In this document: positions 12,122 to 25,711 of the stretch, one piece after another
How the letters are laid out: the number at the start of each line of letters is the position of its first letter
Numbering within the stretch: the first letter of the stretch is position 1
DNA from: Pholis gunnellus
Taxonomy: Eukaryota; Chordata; Actinopteri; Perciformes; Pholidae
Assembly (NCBI GenBank): GCA_910591455.2
Contig: OU342804.1
Span: forward strand, 13,300,133-13,364,132
Length of the DNA stretch: 64,000 nucleotides
Reading direction: 5' to 3'
Program-made: the position numbers and the translations under genes
Notes under the pieces: generated by a model
What the model was told of the DNA's origin: nothing
Seen by the model: only the letters and a program-made list of their open reading frames with translations
Database searches by the model: none

Positions 12122-15100
12122 AATGTGAGAAACCCAAACCTTTTGCTACTCAATTTGGTGGAAGCTGATATCTTCCAGATTACCCTTTCAAATATGAAGT
12201 GAAACACTTCAGAGAGTAGGAGTTGGTAACTTTTTCTTCTCTGCTATCTTCTTCACTGTGGCACTTGGCTGCCTCGTCATCAATACATGGGTCAGGTGCT
12301 GCTTGTACTCTCACTCAGAAACCTAAAAACATTGATCCCTTTACAGAAAGCTCGATGTGAATGACAAGTATCAGGTTGGGGTGCCAGCGGAAACTCAGCA
12401 CATTCCACAGAGTAAGTGTGGTAAAAAGAGGGTGGGGCAATGAATGTGGCAGAAAGATGATTAGGCAGGAGAAGGCATTGGGGGAGGGTAGGAAGAGAGC
12501 ACCAAATGAGAGACAAAGAGAAGCTGGATCTTTTTTCCAAGAAAATTTTAATTGGCTTTTGGGCTTCAGTAGCACCCAATTAGCATGCTTGTTACATGCG
12601 AACACCAGAAACTAATTGGCCTGAGAAGAAAAAGTGGTGTGGCCCTGAAAGGAAAAGGCAAGATTCATTTGAAGGTTCCCGGCTCCAATGGCGGCATGTT
12701 GGGAGGCTACTTGGCATTGGCAACATTTTGGTGCTTTAACAGCAAATATAATTCATACTTTCTCAGTGTTTTTTATTTCCAGATGATGTTGCAAAAATGA
12801 AAGTGGCACGGTTTCCATAAAGTTTATAGACGGACAACTTATGTAGAAAAGAAATGTTAGTGCATTGTTCACAAACTATTCTCTGGCGCAAGTCAGTGTG
12901 TGAGCATCCTAGGAATTAATCATATCATGGAGAAATCATTCACAGGCATGACCTAACCTGTCCACATGCAGTGCCATGCTGCCCTACATCGGGGGATATG
13001 CTGAATGTGCACGTAAACACAACGGCACTAGCTCACCAAGGGCAAGAGGCTGAATCTCTTGATTACATTTACAGTACAAACTGTAGCAGCAGGATCGGGA
13101 GCACGGGACATCAAGAGCTCATTATGCTCTTTACTTGCAATTAATCAAACAATGTAAACACTGCTCGCCTCAGCCACAACACACGGAGACAGATTCTCTG
13201 GTGGCAAGTTGAATGCCGTAAATGCAGCACAAGACTTAGTTAAGGAAATAAAGGAATGTGAATTATGGAAAAATGTAAGGTTCACAGCCAATCTGGAGAT
13301 GATGTAAGAGTCGTGGCTTCATGCTGAGACCACACACGCAGATATATCTGCCTCCTCTCTGTCACACTGTTAAGCCTTTAGTCTCCTCCTTCGGTGAAAT
13401 GCACACTCTGTGTTGTGATATGGAAATAAGTGCAGAAAGGGGGACACTTTGTAACAATGAAAGTACCACATGAAGGACGGAGTAGAAAGACAGCACTCTG
13501 ACTGAGATACCTATGAAGCTGGGCATGTACATGTTCCTTCAACTGTGATGATCTGGGCTCAGTTAGAGAAGCAATCTCTCCTAAGTGAACTTTTCATTTT
13601 TAGAGGAAGAGGATTTGTTACTTAAAAATGTAGCTCTAAACGCCTTAAGGCATAATCAGTGATGCCAACGTAAACATATTTTTTCAGTCTGTAGTCATGT
13701 ACCGTTAGCGGACTGTAAATAATATCTTTATGCAGGTAGACACACTAGAAGAGAAGGTAATTGGTGATTCACATCAGTTTTTATTCCACGGTCATAAACA
13801 CATTTTACAGTGTTATGTTGTATCAAAAGACATTGGGAGTTCACATCCTCTGCTTCACCTGTCTGCACACTCCAACCTCTTAAGCCAAGAGGGCAGGCCT
13901 TTACTATATGCAGCCTATATTTATCCTGTATGAAATAGGCTGAGGACTGTCCGAGCTCTTTTGAAGCTAACAACACTTCAGTTTGGATTTAACCCTGGAT
14001 GACATATATGCAGCTGCTATTGCAAATGTGATTCATCTGCATCAAATACATTTTTTAGGCAGTGTTTGTATTATTATTATTTTGTTTCAGGTGTCATTTT
14101 CTGAAAGACTTGATATGTGTATACTGTATATGTATTCTTTATTTAATATGAATTGCCAGATGCCAGATCTCTTGCATGTAGGTTGCCTGACAGTCACACT
14201 GCCACAATCCCACCGTACAATCACTGTGTGGAGTAGCCACTGAAAGGGCAGCATTATACGACAGAGCATCTCAAAGCATCAAGCCATAACAATGACAATG
14301 AGGCTTGTCCAGAAGTATCACTTCTCTCGGCCTTCGTCTGTCCCTGTGTCCCTCCAACTCTTCTTGTTTTCTCTCTCTCTACATCCTTCTCTCTCTGTCT
14401 CTGTGCCTGTCTCATACACGCATCGACACACACACACACACACACACAGCAAGAAAGCACATCTTCATTAGCCCTTTGTCTGCAGGCGGTGCTCAGTCCG
14501 AGATTGCAGGAATGACCCCTCGCTGTGAGATGTACTGGGGAAATGTTTACCCAAACCCCACAGAATATGCCATTAACCTTTCTAGATAGAATGCAAACAA
14601 GAACCTCCCTCTATGAGGGCAATAAAGACAGGAACACCTATCCAGGACCATCATGACAATCATCTCATTATGAAGCTGCGGGAGGCAGTAACGAGCCAGG
14701 GATCCCGGTCACCAAGGGACTCTTTCTCCGCAGTGTACCTGTGTGCATAACATTCAGTAAAGTACCTATGAAATGAAGTGAAGTGAAAACAGCTGATTAA
14801 GCCAACAGTGAGGAATCATATAAAGCCACCCAAGTTCATCAACCACCTCTGGCCCCAAAACCAATCCCTTTACCTACTATCTTCCTCTCCTACTTCCTGT
14901 CTCTACCTCTCTCCCTCCCCAGAGATTCAGGTGGATATCCCGAGGCTCTGATTAAAGCCCCAACCTGGGAGGGTGTCTTGGTTCATGGTGAAAGGAAAAG
15001 GGGAGGGGGGCCTGGGCACTGGAGCAGTTTCACGTTCTTAGGGACCCACAGGCGTAATTCAATCACACCTCGATAATTCCCCTGATGTGAGAGTCGAATC

Positions 15101-17622
15101 CCCTTCACACACATCAAGTACAGATACACACCACCAGCTCACGCTGATCCCAGATTGAGGGTCTCCTCCTGGGTGGGCTTAAGAGCCCACTACTGGGTAG
15201 GTTTTACCTGTGTTGTTTGAAGAGGCCATTATTTTAATTGAAAAAGTTACCCGCTCCCCAAAGGCAACCGATAGAAAACAGGGGAAAAAAATGTAAAAAC
15301 GGGAGAGAATTAAAACAAAAAACACCAGATGGTGATATACATGGTAAAAATGATTGTTTATACTTACTGTTTGATTATATGTGATAATGAGAGTGGGATT
15401 CCTCAAGGCAATTAGTGTCTGTGGCAGCCATATTGTGAGAGGACAGGGGAAGGACGGCACAGGCTGTTATGAAGGAGCGCTTATCAAATATCTCCGCCGG
15501 GGTGATTAGTGTAATAAGACACTGCAAGGTGAGATAGGCCACTCACACTCTTTTTGTATGTCCGTGTGTGTGTGTGTGTGTGTATGCATGTAGGTGAGTG
15601 AGCAAGAAAGAATGTGTCTGATAGCGAGCAAGAAAGAGAGGCTGAGAAAGTGTGAGTGACTCTTTCCATCTGTTTCCATACCCGTGTGTGTGCCTGAATG
15701 TGTGTGTTAATGTATATTGTGTCCCCATGTGCTTCGGCGTGTGCACGTATGTGTGTGTGTGTGCAAGTGTGATATAATCCCTATGTTAATGTAGGATCCC
15801 ATGCGGGGCTGGCTGCCCCAGGGGCTTTAGCCTATGACAGAGGGCAGATCGGGGGCACTTACCCCTGGCAGAGTCTTCTGTTCATGGAGGGCGCTCTGGG
15901 CCTTCAGTGCTGACTCTCTGGCGCAGTATGTTAGAAAGGCACATCCTAGAGTATCAGGGAGACAGGAGAGAGATGGGTTTAATCCACAATGAAGCACCAT
16001 TTATGACCAAAAGAAGAACAACTGTTAAAGTGACACCATATTGCATTGTTTAAAGAAAGAGTACGTGGTATGTTGTGTTTGTTGGATGCTAAGTAGGACT
16101 TTATAGGAGATCACAAAACATGTAAAGTGATTTTGATGATGTAGGAATTTCAGCATTTAGCACCAATCAAATACAATGTCTAAAATGTAAAAATACCGAT
16201 TGTGACTTATAAGATTTAAGCTTTCTCTATCATCTTTATGTAACCCCGTTTAAGCTGCACAAAGTGTACTTTCAAACACAGATCTTGATTTTCATTGGCT
16301 CTACCATGAAAGTCCATTTAAAATGTACCATGTAAAGCCAGTGTAACATCTATCCATTGACGTTTGTTCAGAGATTAGGCATCCTTACAGTTGACTTCCA
16401 AAAAGCACATGAAAACCTTCCAAATGGACCCAGAGATTTGTGATTTGTGAAGTAATTCCAATCTACGCAAGCCATACTATAAGACCTTACAAGCTATTTC
16501 CAAAAACATGTATTACATTAAAATGGAATTCATATGCTCTGACAATTGGAATGTGGCTCTCTGACGTTAATAGCTCTATACCCTCAGAGAAAATAACATG
16601 CTGGTTGAGAAATAAGATTACAATTTTACACATTTCTTATCAAAATATGACAACCTTTTCAGATTAGATGTAGTGAATTTATGCAAATGTACACTGTTTA
16701 TGACAATAATATGTTTGCTGTATTGTTTGTATTTTTGTTGTTGTTTTTCTCCATTCAGTTTAATATCGTGAAAAAGACAAAGCAAAGTGAAACAGAAAAT
16801 TGTTGAACATACAGGTGTAAAAACAGGTGTGTTCCTTGAGGTTAAATTTAAATCAGGAGGGATGATTGAAAATGCTTAGTCACCCCAGATAGGGCGTTAT
16901 TGTTTTCCCATCGTTACAAAAAAAATATGCATACTGCTGTCTTATGAATGCTTTCTTAGTTATTGAACCAAGCACAGGAGGAAAAAGTAAAACAGTATTT
17001 TTTTTTTTAGCTACTAAAATCCTTTGGTGATAAGCGGAAACTCTACCCTCACACATCTCTGGAGACTTTCCTTAAAGTTTGAAAATTCAGGAAAACAGAA
17101 TGAATATGCATCAATAAATAATTCCTTTACAAAAATGTGACAGCTTTCATTAAAGGGTGAGTGGTTGTTCTGTTATGCGCTTGGCAGAACTGACAGTGGG
17201 TGACCCCGTTCAGAAGAGGTTTTGCACTGTGCAGCATAATTTCCCATTACTGCATGTCACACCTGCTGCCAAGGATTCCCATGGGGGAAACGAGACACAC
17301 ACATACACATACACACACACACACACACTCAGACATACAAATGATACCCTGCATGCAGCACATAGCACCCATCGCCCCCAAAACCCAGCAACACACTCTG
17401 GCTCCCGGCCAAGAGAGCTCCCTTTCACGACAACCTTCACCCACCTCCACAACTAGGCAGTTACTCAAGAGGAAAAATCACCTAAACGACACTGATGAAA
17501 CAGCATGCCACACAGCAAAGCAGAAAAGTTTGGGAGCCTGGGGAAACACTCTTCATCCTTTGTGACATTACAAAACTGTGAGACATGAACCGAGGTGTCC
17601 CTGGGGGGCATGTCCTAGCAAA

Positions 17623-17640
17623 GGATTATGGGAATTGTAG
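17623..17640 (-). promoter_or_regulatory. ZNF143/THAP11-type motif
   Basis: The minus strand reads CTACAATTCCCATAATCC, close to the ACTACAATTCCCA core bound by ZNF143 and THAP11 at many vertebrate promoters. It sits in celf6 intron 1 with no visible promoter beside it, so function is unknown. Confidence 0.35.
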
Positions 17641-17957
17641 GCTGTTGCTAACAGTCCTCTTCCAGTGCTCTAACCTTTTTGGTATTTTTCACCACCGTGT
17701 CACTTTGCAGCATATTGCCAAGAAGTTTAGCAAATACGTTGGCAAGATTTCATCACATGAGATACTGAAGTGTGACTTAAAAAAAGAGTATACACTTTTC
17801 TTCAACAATGTTTAGCATTAAAGTTTTATGTTTCGGAGTTTTAATCCAGTGAAACATAAACTTTGGGTTGAACGAATTCTTTAATTTCAAAAATTATTTT
17901 TATTGTTTGTACCTACTCTTTTTTACTTGTTCTAGTCACTTAAAAATTGTTTAGTTT

Positions 17958-18180
17958 CACTGGTATAAAGTAACTAAGTACATTTACATAAGTACAATTT
18001 TCTGGTAGCTGTAATTTACTTGTATTACAACTATAGTTTCTGGTTACTTCAGATTAAGATTTGACATACAACTGATCAGATTATGAAATATGCATCAATA
18101 ATCCAATATATTCCTACTACTAAAACGTTGGTACTTTTACTTTAGGAACATTTTGAATGCAGAACTTGTACTCCCTACTG
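17958..18180. mobile_element. hAT-like MITE remnant (aagtacatttac family)
   Basis: It starts cactggtataaagtaact, continues aagtacatttacataagtac, and includes ttacttcagattaagattt and acttttactttaggaac, ending near aatgcagaacttgtactc. These are recognisable pieces of an abundant teleost MITE whose ends read CAGTGG-like and whose body is rich in ACTTTTACTT. This copy is internally deleted and diverged. Confidence 0.6.
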
Positions 18181-19307
18181 AAGCGATCTCTCCCCAGTCC
18201 AATTTTTTCTAGATGCTTTAAGAAAAATAGCATGTGATAGTATTAATTCAAATGATTTGTTAAACTAGACTTTTTTTGTTCAGTGTAGTCTTTAATATCC
18301 AGGCCAGCTGCGTGGCTGCCTCGGCTTCCTGGCGGTGGAGAAGAAACGGCGGGGCTTTAGGAAAGCTTCAGATCCAACAGTGCTGGCTCAGGGGACATCT
18401 TAAGCCCAAAGGACTCTGTGACTGAGAAAGCCAGTTGTGGAACAGATGAGCATTCAGTTTGGAGATCATGAGGAGAGACACAATGATACAGTTTGAGGGG
18501 AGGTAACAAGGATGTAGCAGCTGGTAGCAGGTTAGGGCTGTCAGCTTAAAATTTTAAGTTGACTAATTGGGCATGGGATTACTTTCATACATGCAGGTTA
18601 TCCCACATTGTTGTCCTCTTGGTAGTATGTGCAATCACACAACTGGAGCTTTCAAAAACATACCCATTTCATTGTTCAGTGGTAATGCAGCAGAACGTGC
18701 AAACTGATTTAAACTGTCTGCACAACATCACCACAAAAAACAAACTTTGACAACAAAAGCAGACATGATGTTCACCGTGATGTATTACAAAACTTGAGGA
18801 ACTGATGCAAGTCTTTTAAGCCTAGTGAAAAGGATGCAATGTGAAATAAACACTGGTTTGGTCCTTTAATGCTTCAGTGCTTCTCATGCCTGTTGTGGTA
18901 CTGCTACATAAGATAAGGTATTCATTTTCAGCAAATAACTCAGATAACGTTTAAACCTTCCTTTGTGAATTCAAGTTTGAATTGACAGAATCTTAAACCA
19001 AAGACTGGAGAAAATAAGTCGTAGGCATTAAATGGGAAGAAGAAGAATAGGAGAACATGGCTCTGATGGTGGCAACAGAAGGACTGGTGGCTTTCTGTGA
19101 TGAGCAGGTTAAGTGGGGTGAAAATAATACTTTGGTAATCAAAGACAATTTACCACACTATGATTTCAGTGAGGGACAGAAGTTCAACACATTATATTGA
19201 AGGCAAAATTAAAAAGTAAACCCTGTAAACTAGTTAAAAGACAAAGCCAGAGATGTGAAATGCGTCTTTGCGTTTGCAAGACACGTTTCGAGTAATTACT
19301 TAAAGAA

Positions 19308-19323
19308 CCCCCCCCCCCCCCCC
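19308..19323. repeat. Poly-C run (16 bp)
   Basis: Sixteen consecutive C; length may be inexact in assembly. Confidence 0.9.
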
Positions 19324-21337
19324 GTAACGCTTCTTCTAAAAGTTTGTTTTAAAATGGAAATTAGTGTGTGCTCACAATTGCATGCATCCAGGCATTAAGA
19401 GTAAATTGTGCTTTTTTAAGGCATCAGGTATCTGTAATTGAAATAACTCCAGGACAAATTTGTAAAAAAATTCAATTCATTAGCAGTGAATTCATGAATC
19501 ATGAGCAATTTGCTTTCCTCCAGTCTCCTCACACGTGTCTGATCGAAGAATGTTCATTAAAGTGGGAAAAGAATGCAAATCCATTTACAAAGAAGATACA
19601 GGCGCAAAAGAAATTATGTAAAACAACTGGATGCTGCTGAATGTGACAGCCTGACCCTCTCATGGGTGCTGAGACAAATACGATGTGAGGATTCATCAAC
19701 CGCTTCATGTTTCCGTGTTAACCACACTATTACCTGCCGAGCATCTTTCAGTCGATCTACATTCGGAGCGGGCTATTCAGAGTGGTTAGCTGTCTGCTTC
19801 ACACACAGCCCCCTTTCTGATGATCAAAGAGGTCATCTGTAGACTTACGCTACACCTGTCACTCAACTTACACAAAACTGTCAATCACTGTACAACACTT
19901 GCTCTACAACGCTCATACTGTAGATAAAACCAAATATGGGCTCGGATCTGTAAGCCCTTGTGGCCGTTACTAAAAGTCTCAAAACTATTTGTTTTTAAAG
20001 CAACAGAATTGAATTTCACAGAGTACCACAAAACTGTCTATGAATTGAAAAGACACTTTCAAGGATTTGTTGTTACTTTCTACGTCTCATTTGCAATTAG
20101 ATATTAGTGCCCTACTGAGGTTTTTTATGTCAATTTGGCAGGCTATTTATAGCCAATTACACTGCATGGACCTACCGAGGAGAGGAGAATGGATGAGGAT
20201 ATTTAACGTCTCTTTGTATCTCTTCCTCCTGGCTGTGTGGTGCAGCTCAGAGTCCCTGCTCTCAGCATCAGAGACGGATTGATAGATAACGCTACTCAAG
20301 CAAAAGATTTGCCCCCCACTAACATTCAGCATGTCTGAACAATGCATGCGTTCTGGCACTGACACTAAGTATTATGATAATGTAGTGCTCAGCGAAATGA
20401 TGGATGTTAAACAGCACGACCTGGCTGCACAACACACTGACGAGCGCCGCGCACGCCAATAGTGTCAAGTCATCCCACATGCTGCATAAGGCTCCCTGAC
20501 GACACACAAACTATCAAATCGACATTAAAGGCAAGAGCGTCTAACAACTACGGAAAGGATATAATCATCCGTTAAAAGAAACGGCCTTCTGAATAGACAT
20601 CAGCATACAGCAACACTAATCCACTGAATTTGTACTGGAAAATATTAAATACAAAATTCCCCAGATATTCAGATGAGTCCCTGGAGAACCCCTAAATGCC
20701 CAAAGTAAGAATTCACAAAGCACAGAACATCTGTTCAAAGTGACTGATTCAGTACATTCCACATGAATTAGTCATGAGCAAACATGACATATTTTGATCT
20801 GCCCTTAAATCCATAATTATGGTGCAATTCTTTGTCACAGGACTCGAGCTGTGAAAAAAGGTAGTGCTGCAAACCATCCATTAGGTACGGTTTACTAACT
20901 GATGCCAACAGCCATATACATCATCTATCCGAAGCAAATCAAATCTCTCTCAACCACAAACTGAGCTCAAAGAGGGATTTCAAAGCAGCAGTCAAACTAT
21001 ATTCATGGCACTGCACTAAATATTTATGAACTTTATGTTTTTTGGGATTGTGGAGCCAAGCTGATTATATCCTCTTAACTCTGCTCTGAAAAATTTGTAT
21101 CACTATTTATGATAAAAATGTGGATTGAATTTGTGACAATGTTACAAGTTCGGGAGCCTTCCAGGACTTTGACATAATAGCTAGCCAATATCCATTGACA
21201 TCTTATGCATTTTTGAGAACTACACAGAACACAAACCACTTTTGAAACTGCTGTGCAATCCATATACTTTGACAAATGATCATTAAAAAAACGTATATTG
21301 TATAGAGGCGAAGGAAATGACTCGAGGACTATCTTGA

Positions 21338-21366
21338 TGATTGTTACACAGCTTGTGTAACAATCA
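21338..21366. repeat. Perfect hairpin, 13-bp arms, 3-nt loop
   Basis: Left arm tgattgttacaca, loop gct, right arm tgtgtaacaatca, with no mismatch. Located in celf6 intron 1. Confidence 0.9.
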
Positions 21367-21539
21367 ATCAATGTATTCATGCTGGCAGTACAACATCAGG
21401 CTCAAATGAAACTTTCCACTGGACTAAGTGTGTGAAGTTGTGAAGATGTTTAAACACTCATCCGATTTCTCGTAGGTGACTTCTTGTGACGCAAACATCT
21501 ATCTGCTACCCTCACATGAATTGTCCATTGTCATTGTTG

Positions 21540-21783
21540 TTGTTCTGTATGCTCATATATATTCTTAGATATATATATTATATTGTACATACTTATTATA
21601 CATACTAGTACTTAAATGTTAAATGTTTATGCTTAGTTTCTCTGTTCTACTTTGTTGTCTTTAATGTCCTTGTTTTTTTAATATTTCTCTTGTTTATTGT
21701 ATATATTTCATGTGTGTGTATGTACGATGAGAGTAATGTGTAACCGGATTCAAATAAAGCTGATTCTGATTCTGATTCTGATG
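21540..21783 (+). mobile_element. 3' end of a non-LTR retrotransposon or SINE with ATTCTG tail
   Basis: The piece ends caaataaagctgattctgat followed by two more ATTCTG units (21752-21783). An AATAAA followed by tandem ATTCTG is the usual 3' terminus of teleost L2/CR1-type elements and the SINEs that share their tail. The 5' limit is a guess; the upstream part is T-rich and decayed. Confidence 0.5.
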
Positions 21784-22344
21784 ACATCATGAAGTGAACA
21801 ACCCAGAGAGGTTAAAATGTCAAGATCTCACCACCAACACATTGACACAATGAAACCTCTGGGATGAGTAGCATAATGTCTTCAACTGTAAAACTACAGT
21901 CCAATGGGTAATTCAATTTCAGCCTCATGCTAACACTTATACAGCCGGTGTGTTTTCGTCCAATTGGTGTTTTGGCCAAACATAATGTTTCACTGTATTG
22001 AAGTGATGGACCAGAAAACTGAAAATCATTTCCCTCGTTCGGGAACTTCTTTAATCCTGCAATAACTATTTTAATTCGGCCCTTGGCAGCAGCAAAAACC
22101 AACTGAACACACAATTATCACCCTTTAAGTTGATTTAACAGATTTATTGACAGACAGTTGTTTATTTACAGATCTAGCAGACATTGAGCATTAACATTAA
22201 CGTTCTTTTGGAGTCGCGTTTATGGCCACCTGCTGTAAGTCCAATATTCGTTCCCTTTAGCATTATTTTCAGCCCCAAGTATCTCCTAAGGAAAATGTAT
22301 GGATGCTCTATTGTCCAGCAGCTTGGCACTAATTAAGACTGTTT

Positions 22345-22785
22345 CATAAGTGGACTTAGTCGCCATGACGTCATCCATTGGTTTGTGGACTGCTGTTTTG
22401 AAGCCTTGAGTTTGGCAGTTAGACTGTAGCCATCTTGGTTTTGGCAACCAGAAGTGACACGAGAGGGTGGAGTTAAGTACAATTCAACGCTGAACAAGAC
22501 ATTTTTTAGACAACCAAAAATATTACAGTTAACTTTCATGAACTGAAAACACACTGTGAAAAGGTAAACAACATGCTGTATTTAAGAAGACTTAAAACTG
22601 GCGATTGAGACCATAATCTCATGTTTACAATGTTTACTGAGGTAATTAGTCAAGTGAGAAGAGGGGTCATTTTCTCATAGATTTCCATACAATGTGACTT
22701 ATATGTTTGCAACCTGAGCAGTCCCCTGCTGGCCATTTGAAAGAATGCAAGTTTAAAGCACTTCCGCATCGGCTTCACTTTTTAC
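22345..22785. mobile_element. Teleost short interspersed repeat carrying a CRE palindrome
   Basis: I recognise several segments of a widespread teleost non-coding repeat: ccattggtttgtggactg, a gccatcttggttttgg segment, gattgagaccataatctcat, the gtcattttctcatagatttc segment, cagtcccctgctggcc and the closing cttccgcatcggcttcac. It has no coding capacity. Class (SINE or MITE) is uncertain to me. It contains TGACGTCA at 22366-22373. Confidence 0.6.
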
Positions 22786-25425
22786 CTCTGTGAAGCGGAC
22801 CTGCTCTGTATGTAGATATAAATGACTCATTCTAAGGTAACGAAAACACAATGATTCTTATTTTCAGGTGATTATACACTAACGAAAACTTACTTATTCA
22901 TAGTACATTCTATACTGCCTAGATTCCCCTAAATGCTATACACTGGACCTTTGAATATAACACTTTACACAATATAAACTTCACTTTCGAGCTTAGGATT
23001 TATATCCCAATTGATTTCAGCAGCTAAATGAGGAGGAAACTGTTTAACAGTGTGGCAAGACCCAGTTTTCTAATTTATTGATAAATAAAAATCATAAGGA
23101 TTTGTGTTATCATTCAATTACATTCACTTGCTTTTTAAAGAGGACTTATGTACGATTTGGTAGTTGAATATACTATTTTTCTGAAACAATTACATTTCAT
23201 ATTGATGAATTGTCATTGATGAATTGTCTGTGGTAAGCCAGTAAGGCTTTGAGATAGGATTGTTTGTCAAATTAAATCACAATTAATAAAAAAGTTAGAA
23301 GTCTATTGATATAGAAGACTGCCGTGCTGACCTTGGTGTGTTGTTTACAACGTAATTCATTTTGAAGAAGCCCAAGTACTTTTTTAAGTTAAGTAATAAA
23401 TTTACCTTCAATTACCCCGCAAAAGCTTTTCTTGGTTTTAGAATGGCCATTCATTCAGTGTTTTAAACCGCTCTCCTTGAATGACACAGCACATGATACA
23501 CTACATACATCTGTTTTGTTCATGACACTAATCCCATTTTCTTACTCTAGTTCCTTCTTGCTTCGGTCTACAGGTATCACACATCGATGCAGCATGAGGC
23601 ATGAACATGGTTTAGGTAAGTGGCCAATAAGAAAAACTCATCCATATAATGCATTGGTGAAATCTTATTAAAAGTGCACGCCTGTGCTCCCAAAGTGACT
23701 TTGAATGTCATGCTGGATGAAGTGGGCATAATGCATACATCAGAGTGGCCTTGGCGGGGGATGATGTGAACGGGCATACAGTCTGGCTTTGGAACAGGAT
23801 TATCCGTCCGGAGGCAACCATCCTCTGGAGTGTTGACATTCAGGGATAGTCGAGGACGGGCGTAAACAACACGAACATCAGAAAATATTGTTTTAATCGA
23901 TCACTGGGCTCCAAAGAGGAACAACGGAAAGTGAAGGAGCAGGTTGAGCACCGGCGACTGGTGGCCGGGGAACAGGTGGTGCATGGAGACCTTCAGGGCT
24001 GCACACACAACAAAGCAAGGCTGAGCCCACACTCATTTCTCCCGAACTTGACTTGCACTGATCAATAAGATCATGAACTGCAGCCATTAACATATCATAC
24101 ATAATTTGCCTGCCTTGTGAATAGATCATTTTTACTCAGAGTGAACTGATTGTGATTTCAATGCTACATGTGTGCATGCGTGATTTAAAATTATATATAA
24201 AATGTAAAAGATAATTAACAACTATCTACAACATATTATAAATAACAAACAGCAGTAGCAGTGGCATCATAATAATGCACTTTATCTGATAATAAACTGG
24301 AGGACAGCCTGCTCATGATGACACGGATAGTGCTGGAAGTGTGACCGTATTTTGTATCTCCATTCCAATGAAATCAATGTTTAAAACATTAACAAACAAA
24401 GTCTGAAATTATAATTAAAATAGTGATAATACTAACGTTTGTTATTACATTTTAATGATTATAAGATTTCCCTTAGCCACAATAGGATACTATTAAACAC
24501 TACTGGAAAAGCTGTTGCAATTCAAGGCTTGTAATAAAAAAAACATATAAATGCAAAACGGAATGAAGCTACTGCCTTGTTTTATAATATTTGTTTCTAC
24601 ATTAAATGTACAAATATAAAAAGATAAGTGCATATAGCAGTAAGTTGTGTCCAACCAGACTCGGACTTTGAATTTTGCACTTGATTTTATTTGTGACTTA
24701 ATATACTCAAATACCCAAACCGCTCTCTGGCATTCACCATTATAACTATCATTAGAAATGATCGATCCTTGACTAATTACTAAGTGAATACTGATCCCGC
24801 TCGTTTTGGACAATGAGGGGGACAGCGGGGGTGAGAACAGAACAAGCGAGAAGACGATGCATGCTGGATCTCAGCCTCTACTATTATCCTGCTTTGTACT
24901 TCCTGACTGCAACCCGCCCACGTAGCAGTATTACAATACAGTTCCCGTGTAAATAGTATACTTTCCACAGATAATGACGTCCGAAAAGTAGGCTACATAT
25001 TAGCCGACTAAAAGGTCAAAGCAGCATGCCAGCACCACGTTAATCACGGATGTTGATTGCCTGATAATGGTTTGCACTTTCCGCTCTCCTGAAAGCATTT
25101 ATTTCTCTCCGACAATATGCTGCAAATGGATCTGTGATGCGGAACAGACGGATTCTCTTTTTGTCTTTTTTAGTTGTGGAGATATTTCTGCAGCTGCAGA
25201 AATAACACAGCATCCAGCGCTTGCCTGTCCCGCCCCCTTAAACCGGGATGCTCAGCACATGAGAGTCAATGTAAACACACAAAGGCGTTTTACAGCTGTA
25301 GTATTCACGTGGATGGGCTGGACGCTGTAACAATTAACCCTCCACTCTCAAAGCAATTCACTTCCACGTGTTCTCCCTCTTACGCCTTAGATATTTACGT
25401 GTGTAGGTGTTTGTGTATGTATGTT

Positions 25426-25430
<5 letters not shown>

Positions 25431-25513
<83 letters not shown>
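25431..25513. repeat. (GT)n microsatellite, about 41 units, 200 bp inside celf6 intron 1
   Basis: Uninterrupted 83-bp GT run beginning about 200 bp downstream of the celf6 exon 1 donor. On the celf6 transcript it is a CA repeat. Confidence 0.98.
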
Positions 25514-25515
<2 letters not shown>

Positions 25516-25711
25516 GGCTCTACGGGGCTCCCACTCTGTCCCAAAAATATGAAAATGAACACACTTTTCATGCTCTCTGCTCCATAACTGAATTGGGACG
25601 CTCTTTGATTTGTCTCTCTTTCTCCCTCCCGCTTTCTCCCTCTCTCTCTCTCTCTTTATCTCCTTTCAATTTGTAAAGGAAAACAAAAGTAAGGATACCG
25701 AAATAACCAAC

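Larger units (their letters stand above)
1..25711 (-). other. celf6: Intron 1 of celf6 (partial, at least 25.7 kb)
   Basis: All sequence to the left of the AAAG/gttggt donor belongs to the first intron, since no second CELF exon (expected to encode GCAFLTYC) is visible. It holds (CA)n at 1584-1612, 2834-2875, 14425-14448 and 17293-17329, (AG)n at 6959-7037, (CT)n at 8657-8685, (GT)n at 8851-8901 and 25431-25513, (GAA)n at 12088-12121, a poly-C run at 19308-19323, a long purine tract at 2100-2690, the repeat remnants listed separately, and unique blocks such as 840-1080 and 10830-11440. A GC-box-like stretch lies at 25230-25237. Apart from those entries I see no gene in it. Confidence 0.75.

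Noticed and set aside
15060..15110. Second B-box-like stretch (gagtcgaatcccc)
   Set aside because: Lacks the required GTTC core and any cloverleaf.
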